A stretch of DNA of 64,000 nt from Cupriavidus pauculus (GTDB lineage: Bacteria; Pseudomonadota; Gammaproteobacteria; Burkholderiales; Burkholderiaceae). Location of the stretch: assembly GCF_008801835.1 (NCBI RefSeq), contig NZ_VZOW01000029.1:1-64000 (forward strand), read 5' to 3'. Below, one piece after another: positions 40,007 through 49,164 of this stretch; position 1 is the stretch's first letter; every line of letters starts with the position of its first letter. The notes beneath the pieces were generated by a model, which saw nothing but the letters and a program-made list of their open reading frames with translations, did no database searches and was not told the origin of the DNA. The position numbers and the translations under genes are program-made.

Positions 40007-41061
40007 GCGGCTTCCACCAGAGTGATCAGGTTATCGGTATCGATGCGCAGGCCCACGCGCTCGCCGGGCTGCCATGCATCGCGTCGCGCGGTGTCGACGA
40101 TCAGCGGCCTCGCCGCGCCAACTTCCACCAGCAGGCGCGTGTGGTTGCCCAGGAACAGCGCGGTGACGATCGTGCCTTCCACGTGGGCGTGATCGGCATG
40201 CACCAGCGCCACGTCCTCCGGCCGGAACATCAGGCGCACCGACGGCGAGACCGGCGCGTCGGCGGGCGGCCCCATCGGCACCGTGCCGCCCGGCACGCGC
40301 CAGCGTCCCGCTTCGGCGGTGCCCGGCAGATGATTCATGGTGCCGATGAAGTCCGCCACGAAGGCGTTGGCGGGCGCGCGATAGATGTCCTGCGGCGTGC
40401 CGGCCTGCGCAATGCGGCCCTTGTCCATCACGATGATGCGGTCGCCCAGCGCCATCGCTTCGGCCTGGTCGTGCGTGACGTACACCGCGGTGATATGCAG
40501 GCTGCGCAGCAACTGGTTGATGTCGGCGCGCAGTGCGTCGCGCAGCTTTGCATCGAGCGCGGTCAGCGGTTCATCGAGCAGAAGCACACGCGGCTGCACC
40601 GCGATGGCGCGCGCCAGGGCCACGCGTTGCCGCTGGCCGCCGGAGAGCTGATCGATACGGCGGTCGGCGAATGGCTGCAGATGCATCATCTCCAGCATCT
40701 CGTCGACGCGCCGCTTGCGCGTGGCGCTATCGATGCGGCGCACGCGCAGCCCGTAGGCGATGTTTTCGGCCACGCTCATATTGGGGAACAGCGCGTAGTT
40801 CTGAAACACCATGCCAACGCCGCGCTGCTCGATCGGCTGCGCGGTCACGCGCGTGTCGCCAAACCATACTTCGCCGCCGTCGTCCGGTTGCTCCAGGCCG
40901 GCGATGATGCGCAGCGTGGTGGTCTTGCCGCAGCCCGATGGGCCCAGCAGCACTACCGTTTCGGCGGCGCCGATATCGAGGTCGAGCGGTTGCAGCGCTG
41001 TGGTGCCGTCGGCAAAGGTCTTGCCGCACTGGCGCAGGCGGATCGGGGTCGGTTCATGCAT
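40003..41061 (-). CDS. ABC importer ATP-binding protein (PotA/FbpC/PhnT-like)
   Basis: A 352-residue ATPase. I chose ATG 41061, which overlaps the permease stop; upstream ATGs exist but lie inside the permease gene. Walker A (GPSGCGKTT, residues 40-48), Q-loop (VFQNYALFPNMS), signature (LSGGQRQRVALARAIA), Walker B (VLLLDEPLTALD) and H-loop (VYVTHDQAEAMA) are complete. A C-terminal TOBE domain (VRLMFRPEDVALVHADHAHV ... GNHTRLLVEVG) is typical of importers for polyamines, iron and phosphonates. Confidence 0.9.
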   Translation of the reverse strand: MHEPTPIRLRQCGKTFADGTTALQPLDLDIGAAETVVLLGPSGCGKTTTLRIIAGLEQPDDGGEVWFGDTRVTAQPIEQRGVGMVFQNYALFPNMSVAENIAYGLRVRRIDSATRKRRVDEMLEMMHLQPFADRRIDQLSGGQRQRVALARAIAVQPRVLLLDEPLTALDAKLRDALRADINQLLRSLHITAVYVTHDQAEAMALGDRIIVMDKGRIAQAGTPQDIYRAPANAFVADFIGTMNHLPGTAEAGRWRVPGGTVPMGPPADAPVSPSVRLMFRPEDVALVHADHAHVEGTIVTALFLGNHTRLLVEVGAARPLIVDTARRDAWQPGERVGLRIDTDNLITLVEAA

Positions 41062-41950
41062 GGCGGGTTTCGGCGGAGTGGGGCAGGGCTGCGGTTGCGT
41101 CGTCATGCGTGGCTTGCGCGCGCGGCGCGTGGCGCCGGGTGCGCGCACCGAGGGCGCTGAGCACCTGCATGAATACCAGCAGCGGGATGATCATCACGAA
41201 GAACACGATGGTGTAGGCCGAGCCGATCTCGAGCCGCATTGAGGCATAACTGTCGGCCAGGCCTACCGGCAAGGTCTGCGTGGTGGGCGTATGCAGCATC
41301 CACGTCAGGTTGAATTCGCCCACCGACAGCGTGACCACCATCAGCGCACCGGCCAGGATGCCCTGGCGGCAGTTGGGCAGCACCACGGTGAAAAAGCGCT
41401 GCATGCGCGTGGCGCCCAGGCTGGCCGCCGCGTCTTCCAGCGTGTGGATGTCGATGGCGGACAGGATCGCCAGCACCGCGCGCACCATGAATGGCAGCGT
41501 GAACAGCACGTGCCCGATCAGGATGAACACCCAGCTCGTGCGCAGGCCTTGCCAGCCGCCGTACAGCAGGATCAGACCGAGCGCCGTGGCCAGGCCCGGC
41601 AACGCCACGGGCAGCATCAGCAATTCCTCGATGACGCGCGTCAGCCGGTTGCGACGCACGGCCATGTAGTACGCGGCGGGCACGCCCAGCACCAGCGTGC
41701 AGGCCAGGCACGCCAGCGCGATGCCCAGCGACAGGAAGATGGTGTTGCGATAGAGCGACCAGACTTCGACAAGCCAGCGCGTGGTCAGGCCGCTCGAAAG
41801 TCCGACGAAGATGTTGTTGGTCAGTCCCGCCAGCACGGAGAGCACTACAGGCACGGTCATGAAGACGCATACCGCCAGGGTCAACGTCAGTTGCAGCCAG
41901 TACCCGCCAGTCCGTCGGGGCAGCGCTGCGCGAGGTTGGGATCCGTTCAT
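41054..41950 (-). CDS. ABC importer permease (second)
   Basis: A 298-residue polytopic permease with about six helices. It carries the binding-protein-dependent transport signature loop near LEDAAASLGATRMQRFFTVV, which docks to the ATPase. The start (MNGSQPRAALPRRTGGYWLQ) is followed by a helix LTLTLAVCVFMTVPVVLSVL. It lies 10 bp after the first permease gene and overlaps the ATPase gene. The similarity is to PotC/PhnV-type permeases. Confidence 0.87.
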   Translation of the reverse strand: MNGSQPRAALPRRTGGYWLQLTLTLAVCVFMTVPVVLSVLAGLTNNIFVGLSSGLTTRWLVEVWSLYRNTIFLSLGIALACLACTLVLGVPAAYYMAVRRNRLTRVIEELLMLPVALPGLATALGLILLYGGWQGLRTSWVFILIGHVLFTLPFMVRAVLAILSAIDIHTLEDAAASLGATRMQRFFTVVLPNCRQGILAGALMVVTLSVGEFNLTWMLHTPTTQTLPVGLADSYASMRLEIGSAYTIVFFVMIIPLLVFMQVLSALGARTRRHAPRAQATHDDATAALPHSAETRHA

Positions 41951-41960
41951 GCGAAAGTCC

Positions 41961-42779
41961 TCAGGCCGTGGCGGCGACGGCGTCGCCGGAATACCAGCGC
42001 GCCAGCGCCAGCAATGCCCATGTCACCACGCCAAGCAGGATCGACAACGCGGCGGCCATGCCGAAGTTGGCGTAGTTGGTGAATTCGTTGTAGATGGTCA
42101 GCGGCAGTACATCGAGCTGCGTGGCCAGCGTGAACGCGGTGCCAAACGCGCCCATGCTGGTGGCAAAGCAGATCGCCCCGCTCGACAGCACGGCCGGCAT
42201 CAGCGCGGGCAGCATCACGTCGCGCACCACGCGCCAGGGGCTTGCGCCGAGCGAGCGCGCCGCTTCTTCCAGCGAGGCGTCGAGTTTTTCCACCGCGGCC
42301 ATCACGGTCAGGATCACGCGCGGAATCGAGAAATAGAGATAGCCGACGAACAATCCGGTCAGGCCATAGGCAAAGGTCCACCGCTCGCCCGCCAGCGCGT
42401 CGCCGATGTTTGCCAGCAGCCCGTTGCGTCCGCCCAGCATGATCACCATGAAGCCGATCACCACCCCCGGAAATGCCAGCGGAAAGGTCAGCATCGCCAC
42501 CAGCACCGGCTTGCCGGGCACCGCATGGCGCTGCAGGAAGGTGCCCGCGATCCCGGCAATCACCAGCGTGGCGAGCGTGACCGCGGCCGACAGCAGCACG
42601 GTCACCGCCAGGCTGTGCAGATAGCGCGCGCTGGTCAACACCGTCCAGTACACGCCCGCGCCGTCCTTGCCGGTCAGGCTTACTTCGATCAGCCGCGCCA
42701 TCGGCAGGCAAAAGAACGCCAGGAACACAAGCAGCGCGGGCAGGGCAAACAGGAACAGCGGTGGGGCTCGCTTGGCCAT
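41961..42779 (-). CDS. ABC importer permease (first)
   Basis: A 272-residue permease. The N-terminal helix is LFLFALPALLVFLAFFCLPM; the EAA-type loop is LEEAARSLGASPWRVVRDVM. Further helices follow (FVGYLYFSIPRVILTVMAAV; ICFATSMGAFGTAFTLATQL). It pairs with the second permease as a heterodimer. A 130-bp gap separates it from the binding-protein gene upstream. Confidence 0.87.
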   Translation of the reverse strand: MAKRAPPLFLFALPALLVFLAFFCLPMARLIEVSLTGKDGAGVYWTVLTSARYLHSLAVTVLLSAAVTLATLVIAGIAGTFLQRHAVPGKPVLVAMLTFPLAFPGVVIGFMVIMLGGRNGLLANIGDALAGERWTFAYGLTGLFVGYLYFSIPRVILTVMAAVEKLDASLEEAARSLGASPWRVVRDVMLPALMPAVLSSGAICFATSMGAFGTAFTLATQLDVLPLTIYNEFTNYANFGMAAALSILLGVVTWALLALARWYSGDAVAATA

Positions 42780-42909
42780 GGCAGTGACGGATGCGTGGGT
42801 CGATAAAAATGGGATAAATGACAGCCGGCGATGAAGGCGTGCGTGGCCATCGTTGCCGGCGATCCGCCGCGCCGTGCGTGTTTGCGCGCGCGACGGATCT
42901 GCAACGCGG

Positions 42910-43944
42910 CTAGCGGACTTCTTTCAGATACTGATCGCTGAAGCTCTTCTGCACCTGCGCCATCTTGCCGAAATCGACCGGTTTGGCGCGCGTGTATTCC
43001 GTGGCCGGCAGAAAGCGCGACTGCACTTCCTTGGACATCGGCACGTTACGCACCGGGCGCAGATAGGCGTTGGCCCACAGCGCTTGGCCCTGATCGGACA
43101 GTACGAAATCGAGCACCTTGCGGCCCTCGTTGGCGTGGGGTGCATTGTTGACGAGGCTCATCACGTAGGGCACCACCAGCGTGCCTTCCTTCGGAATCAC
43201 GAAGGCCACGTTCGCGTGGTCCTTGTATTTGGCGCGATAGGCGTTGAAGTCGTAGTCGAGCAGGATCGGAATTTCACCGGACAGCACTCGCGCATAGGCG
43301 GTCTGCTTGGGCACGATCGGCTGGTTCTTCTGCAGCTCGCGGAAGTACTTGAAGGCCGGTGCAAAGTTGTCGAGCGTGCCGCCCATGGCCTGGTTTACCG
43401 CCACCGCGCCGACATAGCCGACGAACGCGCTGGCCGGATCGAGATAGCCGATCAGGCCCTTGTATTCGGGCTTGAGCAGATCGGCCCACGACTGCGGCAC
43501 GGGCTTGCCGCGCAGCGCATCGACATTGACCATGAAGCCCAGCGTGCCGGAATGGATTGCAAACCAGTTGCCCTGCGGGTCCTTGAGACCGTCCGGGATG
43601 TCGTTCCAGTTGGCCGGCTTGTAGGGCTGCGTCACGCCGTCGGCTTTTGCCTGGATGCCGAAGGTCACGCCAAGGTAGGTGACGTCGGCCACCGGTGCGG
43701 CTTTCTCGGCCACCAGTTGCGCCAGCGATTGGCCTGAATTCTTGTTGTCCAGCGGCACGGTGACGCCGGTCTTTTCCTTGATGGCGCGGATTTGCGCGGC
43801 CCAGTCGGCCCATTCGGGCGGGCAGTTGTAGCAGATGGCGGTTTGCGCGGCCACGCCCTGGCTGAAAGCGGCCGAAAACGCGCCCGCGGCAGCGGCGATG
43901 GTCAGCCAGCGCAGCGGACGGCGCCAGAAGGATTGCGTCGACAT
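42910..43944 (-). CDS. ABC importer periplasmic substrate-binding protein
   Basis: A 344-residue binding protein of the Fe3+/polyamine/phosphonate-type (SBP family 1/13) class. Signal peptide about residues 1-33 (LRWLTIAAAAGAFSAAFS ... VAAQ). The mature protein starts TAICYNCPPEWADWAAQI, with a CYNC pair. Later blocks GTLGFMVNVDALRGKPVPQS and YLDPASAFVGYVGAVAVN are typical of hinge and ligand loops. The ligand cannot be named from sequence. The phosphoesterase in the same operon points to a phosphorylated compound; polyamine or iron uptake remains possible. It is the first gene of the operon. Confidence 0.87.
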   Translation of the reverse strand: MSTQSFWRRPLRWLTIAAAAGAFSAAFSQGVAAQTAICYNCPPEWADWAAQIRAIKEKTGVTVPLDNKNSGQSLAQLVAEKAAPVADVTYLGVTFGIQAKADGVTQPYKPANWNDIPDGLKDPQGNWFAIHSGTLGFMVNVDALRGKPVPQSWADLLKPEYKGLIGYLDPASAFVGYVGAVAVNQAMGGTLDNFAPAFKYFRELQKNQPIVPKQTAYARVLSGEIPILLDYDFNAYRAKYKDHANVAFVIPKEGTLVVPYVMSLVNNAPHANEGRKVLDFVLSDQGQALWANAYLRPVRNVPMSKEVQSRFLPATEYTRAKPVDFGKMAQVQKSFSDQYLKEVR

Positions 43945-44084
43945 GTAAGGCTCCCTGGTTGAGGTCGAAAGAATCGAACCGGTGTGAACGGTGTGAATGG
44001 CTAAAAGGTGAACGGCTTAACGAACGGTTGCGGCAACATCGAAAGGAACGCGCGTTGAGCGCTGGTGATGATCCTGGCGGCGCT

Positions 44085-45161
44085 TCACGGCGGCGGCCTC
44101 ACGGTGCCTTCGATGCGCAAGGCGTGCGGCAGCAGCGTGGCGTGGCCCTGTGGCGACGGTGCGCCGGCAAGCCGTGCAAGCAGCTGTGCAATCGCTTGCG
44201 TGCCGATCTCGGCATTGGGCTGCGCCACGGTGGCCAAAGGCGGCTCCACCAGCGTGCCCAGCGCAATGCCGTCGTAACCGAGGACCGATACGTCCTGCGG
44301 CACGCGCAGGCCAAGCCGCTTGAGATCGGATATCACGCCGATCGCCAGCAGGTCGTTGGTGCAGAAAAATGCGGTCGGCGCGTTGTCCTGCGCAACCAGC
44401 GCACGGATCTGTGCGGTGTTGCTGGCCGTGTGCGATGGCAGGTTGACGGCGTCGAGCACGGGCAGTCCGTGCGCGCGCATGGCGTCTTCGTAGCCGGCAA
44501 AACGCTGGCGTGCGCGATCCGATGCCATGAACGCGCCGGACACCACCGCGATGCGGCGATGACCCGCGGCAATCAGCGCGTTCACGCCTTCGCATGCGCT
44601 GGCGCGATTGTCGACCGACACCGAATGGCGGTGGTTGCCGGCACCTTCTGCATTGATCTGGTTGTACGCCAGCACGTAGGGCACCGATTCGCGATCGAGC
44701 TGGTCCAGCACGATGCTGTCCGCCGCATTGGCCACGGTCAGCAGCAGGCCGTCGACGCGATGGCGCAGCAGGTACTCGACACGCTCCCGTTCGCGCGCGG
44801 GGTCGTAGTTGCTGGTCACCAGCATCAGCGAATAACCGGCCGCCAACGACGCTTCCTCGATGCCGCGCCAGCATTCGGCAAATACGGCGTTGTCCAGCGT
44901 GGGCAGCATCACGCCGATGATGCGGGTCTGTTGTGCGCGCAGCTTGGCGCCCAGCAGGTTGGGACGGAACGACAGCCGCCGCGCGGCTTCATGCACGCGT
45001 TGTGCCGTGGCTTCGCGCACCAGTTGCGGATGACTGAACACGCGTGACGCCGTCGCCAGCGACACCTTGGCCGCCAGCGCCACATCGGCGAGCGTCACGC
45101 CGTGCCCGGGTTCGGCAGATGCCAGGCGGGGCGACAATGCGGCGCGGCGGTGTGGGGGCAT
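44085..45161 (-). CDS. LacI-family transcriptional regulator of the importer operon
   Basis: A 358-residue repressor. The LacI helix-turn-helix is VTLADVALAAKVSLATASRV with the hinge helix RLSFRPNLLGAKLRAQQTR; the effector domain starts IIGVMLPTLDNAVFAECWRG and contains VDGLLLTVANAADSIV and ISDLKRLGLRVPQDVSVLGY. It is upstream of and co-oriented with the importer. A perfect 16-bp LacI-type palindrome sits 28 bp upstream of its start, so it very probably represses itself; whether it also binds upstream of the binding-protein gene is not evident. Confidence 0.9.
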   Translation of the reverse strand: MPPHRRAALSPRLASAEPGHGVTLADVALAAKVSLATASRVFSHPQLVREATAQRVHEAARRLSFRPNLLGAKLRAQQTRIIGVMLPTLDNAVFAECWRGIEEASLAAGYSLMLVTSNYDPARERERVEYLLRHRVDGLLLTVANAADSIVLDQLDRESVPYVLAYNQINAEGAGNHRHSVSVDNRASACEGVNALIAAGHRRIAVVSGAFMASDRARQRFAGYEDAMRAHGLPVLDAVNLPSHTASNTAQIRALVAQDNAPTAFFCTNDLLAIGVISDLKRLGLRVPQDVSVLGYDGIALGTLVEPPLATVAQPNAEIGTQAIAQLLARLAGAPSPQGHATLLPHALRIEGTVRPPP

Positions 45162-45188
45162 GCATTCCTCTCTGACGGGGCATTTCAG

Positions 45189-45204
45189 ATGAAAACGTTT
45201 TCAT
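45189..45204. promoter_or_regulatory. LacI-type operator (autoregulation)
   Basis: ATGAAAACGTTTTCAT, a perfect 16-bp palindrome with the central CG step typical of LacI/PurR-family operators, lies upstream of the LacI-family gene and close to where its promoter must be. I saw no second perfect copy upstream of 43944. Confidence 0.8.
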
Positions 45205-45373
45205 TGAAGTGCCGAAAAAGCCGGCGTCAAGGAATTTCTTTTGCTGCATCGCCGCATTTGACGGCGTATACAGCGCATGTTCCGGCGCCGGTCATCGTTG
45301 GCGCATTCTCACGCGCGCTTGTGACCGGACGATGACAGGGGGTGAGGGCCGCGGCAGGCGGCCCGATGTCGCA

Positions 45374-45787
45374 TTACTTGGCTTCCGCCCTGGGCGCGGC
45401 GCTGAAGGTCTTGTTGGCGATCTTCCAGACGCCGTCGATCTGCAGCAGGTTCATGTAGTCGGTGAAGACCACCTCGGGGTAATCGAGCACGACCTTTGCC
45501 GTGGCGGCATTGCCCACGACATCGAAGCTGGCGATATGGCGCTTGCGTTGCGCTTCGTCGGGCTGCGGCTGGCCCTGAAAGCGCTTGGCGAATTCGTCGA
45601 CGGTCAACGAATGCAGCGCGCCATCGCGGAACGAAATGATCCGCGCATCGGCATGAAAGGCCTGCCGAATGTATTCGGCCTTGCCGGTGCGGTGACCGGC
45701 CAGATAGTTCTCTATCGGCTCCAGTGCGGGAATCTGCTGCGAATTCAGCGCGGATGGCGTCTGCTCTGGCGCGGTGTGGTTGCTCAT
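45374..45787 (-). CDS. NTF2-like (SnoaL/lumazine-binding-like) protein
   Basis: A 137-residue protein; AGGAGA precedes the ATG at 45787. The cone-shaped NTF2 fold is indicated by PIENYLAGHRTGKAEYIRQA, FHADARIISFRDGALHSL and the C-terminal strands KVVLDYPEVVFTDYMNLLQI / GVWKIANKTFSA. Family members are small binding proteins or isomerases, and many have unknown roles. No signal peptide. A 7-bp G+C hairpin without T-tract lies after the stop (45346-45364). Confidence 0.8.
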   Translation of the reverse strand: MSNHTAPEQTPSALNSQQIPALEPIENYLAGHRTGKAEYIRQAFHADARIISFRDGALHSLTVDEFAKRFQGQPQPDEAQRKRHIASFDVVGNAATAKVVLDYPEVVFTDYMNLLQIDGVWKIANKTFSAAPRAEAK

Positions 45788-46027
45788 GGTGTCTCCTGTG
45801 AATTGGCTGAGACGGGACCGGACCGGCATCCCGCGGCTGATTATTGTATCCGTAATTTGTATGCAAAAAAGAAGGGATGTCACGGCTGGCCGACTCCGTT
45901 GCACGGCGCGATCGCCGGCGGTGCACTCGTCGCAGAAAGTTTTGGTAACAGAGTGGGCGTGCACACGGTCAACCATCCGTGGCGTGGTGCGTCAAACCGG
46001 CATCCGCATGCAACGCCAAAGGATGTC

Positions 46028-47620
46028 ATGGACGAACGACCGTTTTACGCGCGATGGCGGCAAGCCGTTTTCCTGCGCCCGGCGTTGGCCGGGCTGCTGA
46101 CTATCGCCGCGCTGCTGTCCGCCTGCGCGCAAGCGCCGCAAACGACGGCGCCGGGCCGGCTGTCCACGGCCGATCTTCGCTGGCTCAATACCGTGAGCTT
46201 TGGTGCGGACCAGGCCAGCGTACAGCGGTTGCAGGCAATCGGCCGGCAGCGCTACCTGGAGGAGCAATTGGCGATGCCGCTGGCAGATCCGCCGCCGCTG
46301 GCCGCAATGATCGCCGCACTGCCGGCCAGTCAGGGCGACGCGGTACAGCGCATGCAGGCACTGCGCGAGGAACGCCAGCGTATCAACGCTCTTCCCGACG
46401 ATGCTGCAAAGCAGCAGGCGCGCGAAGCGCTGAACCGCCAGGGCCGCGAACTGGTTGTCGATATCTCGCGCCGACACCTGTTGCGCGCGCTGTATTCCCC
46501 GGCCCAGCTGCGCGCGCAGATGACATGGTTCTGGATGAACCACTTCAACGTTTATGCGGCGAAAGGACAGGTGCGCTACAGCTTGGCCGATTACGAGGAA
46601 CAGGCGATACGACCGCATGCGCTGGGCAAATTCCGCGATCTGCTGATGGCCACGGTGACGTCGCCAGCCATGCTCGAGTATCTGGACAACGCGCAAAGCG
46701 CGGTCAATCGCGTCAATGAAAACTACGCGCGCGAATTGATGGAGCTGCACACGCTGGGCGTTTCGGGCGGCGCCAGCGGATCGCGCTACACGCAACAGGA
46801 CGTGCAGGAACTGGCCCGGGTGCTGACCGGCGTGGGCGTGAACCTGCGCGGCGAGCCGCCCAGGCTGGCCGGCCCGCGCGCGGCGCTGTATCGCAGCAAC
46901 GGTCTGTTCGAATTCAATCCGAATCGCCACGACTTCGCGCCCAAGACACTCCTCGGCCACGTTATCCAGCCCCGCGGCTTTGCCGAAGTGGAGCAGGCCG
47001 TCGACATCCTCGCGCGCGATCCCGCCACGGCGCGCTTTCTGTCGACCAAACTGGCCACGTACTTCGTTTCCGACAACCCGCCCGCGTCCCTGATCGACCG
47101 CATGGCCGCGACGTACACCCGTACCGACGGCGACATCGGGGCGGTGCTGACCACGCTGTTCCTGTCCCGCACGTTCGATGCGGCAGCCGGCAGCGAGGCG
47201 CGCAAGTTCAAGGATCCGATGGTGTTCGTCGTGTCGTCGATGCGGCTGGCCTATGACGGACGGACGGTGTCCAACCTGCGTCCGGTGATCAATTGGCTCA
47301 ATCAGCTCGGTGAGCCGCTTTACGGCCATGTTGCGCCGGACGGGTATCCGTCGATGGAAAGCGCGTGGGCCAGTTCTGGCCAACTGGTCAAGCGCTTCGA
47401 GATTGCACGGGCCATCGGCAACGGGCCGGCAGGATTGTTCGCGGGCGACGATGGGCAGCCAACGCAGCAACGCGGCTTTCCGATGCCGAATAACCGCATG
47501 TTCTACGACACCATGGAAGGCACGCTTGGTCCCGCCACGCGTCAAGCGCTGGCACAGACCGCATCGCAACAGGAATGGAACGCGGTATTGCTGAGTTCGC
47601 CCGAATGGATGCAGCGCTGA
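46028..47620 (+). CDS. DUF1800 domain lipoprotein
   Basis: A 530-residue protein. The ATG has AAAGGATG just upstream and starts a leader with a lipobox-like end (LLTIAALLSAC). The mature part contains the DUF1800 features: LNTVSFGADQASVQRLQAIG, QMTWFWMNHFNVYAAKGQVR, MLEYLDNAQSAVNRVNENYA, RELMELHTLGV and a C-terminal block with PNNRMFYDTMEGTLGPATRQ. The function of the family is not known. It is nearly always paired with a DUF1501 gene, as here (94 bp downstream). Confidence 0.88.
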   Translation: MDERPFYARWRQAVFLRPALAGLLTIAALLSACAQAPQTTAPGRLSTADLRWLNTVSFGADQASVQRLQAIGRQRYLEEQLAMPLADPPPLAAMIAALPASQGDAVQRMQALREERQRINALPDDAAKQQAREALNRQGRELVVDISRRHLLRALYSPAQLRAQMTWFWMNHFNVYAAKGQVRYSLADYEEQAIRPHALGKFRDLLMATVTSPAMLEYLDNAQSAVNRVNENYARELMELHTLGVSGGASGSRYTQQDVQELARVLTGVGVNLRGEPPRLAGPRAALYRSNGLFEFNPNRHDFAPKTLLGHVIQPRGFAEVEQAVDILARDPATARFLSTKLATYFVSDNPPASLIDRMAATYTRTDGDIGAVLTTLFLSRTFDAAAGSEARKFKDPMVFVVSSMRLAYDGRTVSNLRPVINWLNQLGEPLYGHVAPDGYPSMESAWASSGQLVKRFEIARAIGNGPAGLFAGDDGQPTQQRGFPMPNNRMFYDTMEGTLGPATRQALAQTASQQEWNAVLLSSPEWMQR

Positions 47621-47713
47621 CCGACGGCATTGCCGTCTTTACCGCCGCTGCCGCAATCGGCGCAATCGCCGCAATCACCGAGATTGGCGGATATGCCTGC
47701 CAAGGAGCAAGAC

Positions 47714-49003
47714 ATGAATCGACGTAACTGGCTCAGGACGATGACTGGCGCGGGGCTGGCGATGACGCTGCCGACGGTGACGTCGCGCGTATTCGCGCTG
47801 CCCGCGCAGGCGGACGCGCGCTTTCTGCTGGTATTTCTGCGCGGTGGCTATGATGCCGCCAATGTGCTGGTGCCGTCGGCCAGCGATTTCTATTACGCGG
47901 CGCGGCCCAACATCGCCATTCGCCGCCCCGTGGCGGACGGTGCCACGCCGGACCCGGCGGCCGCGCTTGCGCTGGGCGCCGATGGCTGGGCGCTGCATCC
48001 GGCGCTGGGCGCGACCATGCTGCCGATGTGGCAGCAGAAGCAGCTCGCGTTCATCCCGTTTGCCGGCACCAGCGACATGTCGCGCAGCCATTTCGAGACG
48101 CAGGACGGCATCGAAGCAGGCCTGGCGGGCGATGGCCATGCCGGGGCGCCGCACGGCGGAGGATTTCTGAACCGGCTGACGCAGGCGATGGGCGGCGAGG
48201 CGGCCCCGGTGGCGTTTACCGATGGCCTGCCGATGGTGCTGTCAGGCGCAGCCAACGTGCCCAACGTGTCGCTCAAGGGCACCGGTCGCACGCCGTTCGA
48301 CGCGCGCCAGACGCAGGCGCTGGCGCAGATGTACAAGGGCACGCGCTTTGAATCGCTGATCGCGGAAGGCTTCGATCTGCGCCAGACGGTTGCCGAGCAG
48401 GCCGACGCGATGCGCCAGCATGAGGCCGCAATGCAGTCCGCGGGCGGCGATTCCATGGCCGGGCGTATGCAGGAGATGCAGGCGGCCAACCGTCGCGCGC
48501 TCAGCGCGCGCGGGTTCGAGCAGGAGGCGCGGCGCATGGCCGGGCTGATGCGCGACAGGTTCAATATCGGCTTTATCGACGTCGGCGGCTGGGACACGCA
48601 CGTCAACCAGGGCGGCGCCCAGGGTCAATTGGCCAACCTTCTGGACAATCTTGGACGCGGCATCGCAGCCTTCGCCGAGCAGATGGGGCCGGCGTGGCGC
48701 AACACGACGGTCGTGGCGATTTCCGAATTCGGCCGCACGTTCCGCGAGAACGGCACGCGCGGCACCGATCATGGACATGGCACGGTGTACTGGGTGGCGG
48801 GCGGCAACGTTCGCGGCGGCCGCATGGTGGGCGAGCAGGTGGCGGTGTCGCAGTCCACGCTCAATCAGAACCGCGATTACCCGGTGCTGAACGATTACCG
48901 CGCGGTGCTTGGCGGCGTGTTCCGCAGGCTCTACGGGCTGGACGGCAGCCAGGTGGCGCAGGTATTTCCCGGCAGCCAGCCGCGCGACATCGGGCTGGTG
49001 TGA
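47714..49003 (+). CDS. DUF1501 domain protein with Tat-type signal
   Basis: A 429-residue protein; AAGGAG lies at ideal distance from the ATG. The leader MNRRNWLRTMTGAGLAMTLP has a twin-arginine motif, so the protein may be exported folded with a cofactor or metal. The DUF1501 blocks are LLVFLRGGYDAANVLVP, GTSDMSRSHFETQDGIE, IGFIDVGGWDTHVNQGGAQG, TTVVAISEFGRTFRENGT and DHGHGTVYWVAGG, with Asp/His residues spaced as in alkaline-phosphatase/sulfatase-like metal sites. It forms a pair with the DUF1800 gene. Substrate unknown. Confidence 0.88.
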   Translation: MNRRNWLRTMTGAGLAMTLPTVTSRVFALPAQADARFLLVFLRGGYDAANVLVPSASDFYYAARPNIAIRRPVADGATPDPAAALALGADGWALHPALGATMLPMWQQKQLAFIPFAGTSDMSRSHFETQDGIEAGLAGDGHAGAPHGGGFLNRLTQAMGGEAAPVAFTDGLPMVLSGAANVPNVSLKGTGRTPFDARQTQALAQMYKGTRFESLIAEGFDLRQTVAEQADAMRQHEAAMQSAGGDSMAGRMQEMQAANRRALSARGFEQEARRMAGLMRDRFNIGFIDVGGWDTHVNQGGAQGQLANLLDNLGRGIAAFAEQMGPAWRNTTVVAISEFGRTFRENGTRGTDHGHGTVYWVAGGNVRGGRMVGEQVAVSQSTLNQNRDYPVLNDYRAVLGGVFRRLYGLDGSQVAQVFPGSQPRDIGLV

Positions 49004-49164
49004 GGGCGGGCCCCGGCGCCGTAAGGGGAGGACGCGACAACGGGCGATGCCCTACCAAAGCAGTACGCAGCGGTGCTCAAGTCACGCGGTGTTGGTGTCG
49101 TTATCCACTGTGGGAGTGGCATTTGCCCACAGCGTGATCCGTACACGATTCATAGCCAGTTTGA

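Noticed and set aside
45346..45364. GGGCCGC/GCGGCCC hairpin after the NTF2-like gene as a terminator
   Set aside because: No T-tract on either side; kept only as a note in that gene's entry.
45788..46027. Possible small genes between the NTF2-like and DUF1800 genes
   Set aside because: The short frames lack ribosome sites and cross the DUF1800 start; nothing supported.
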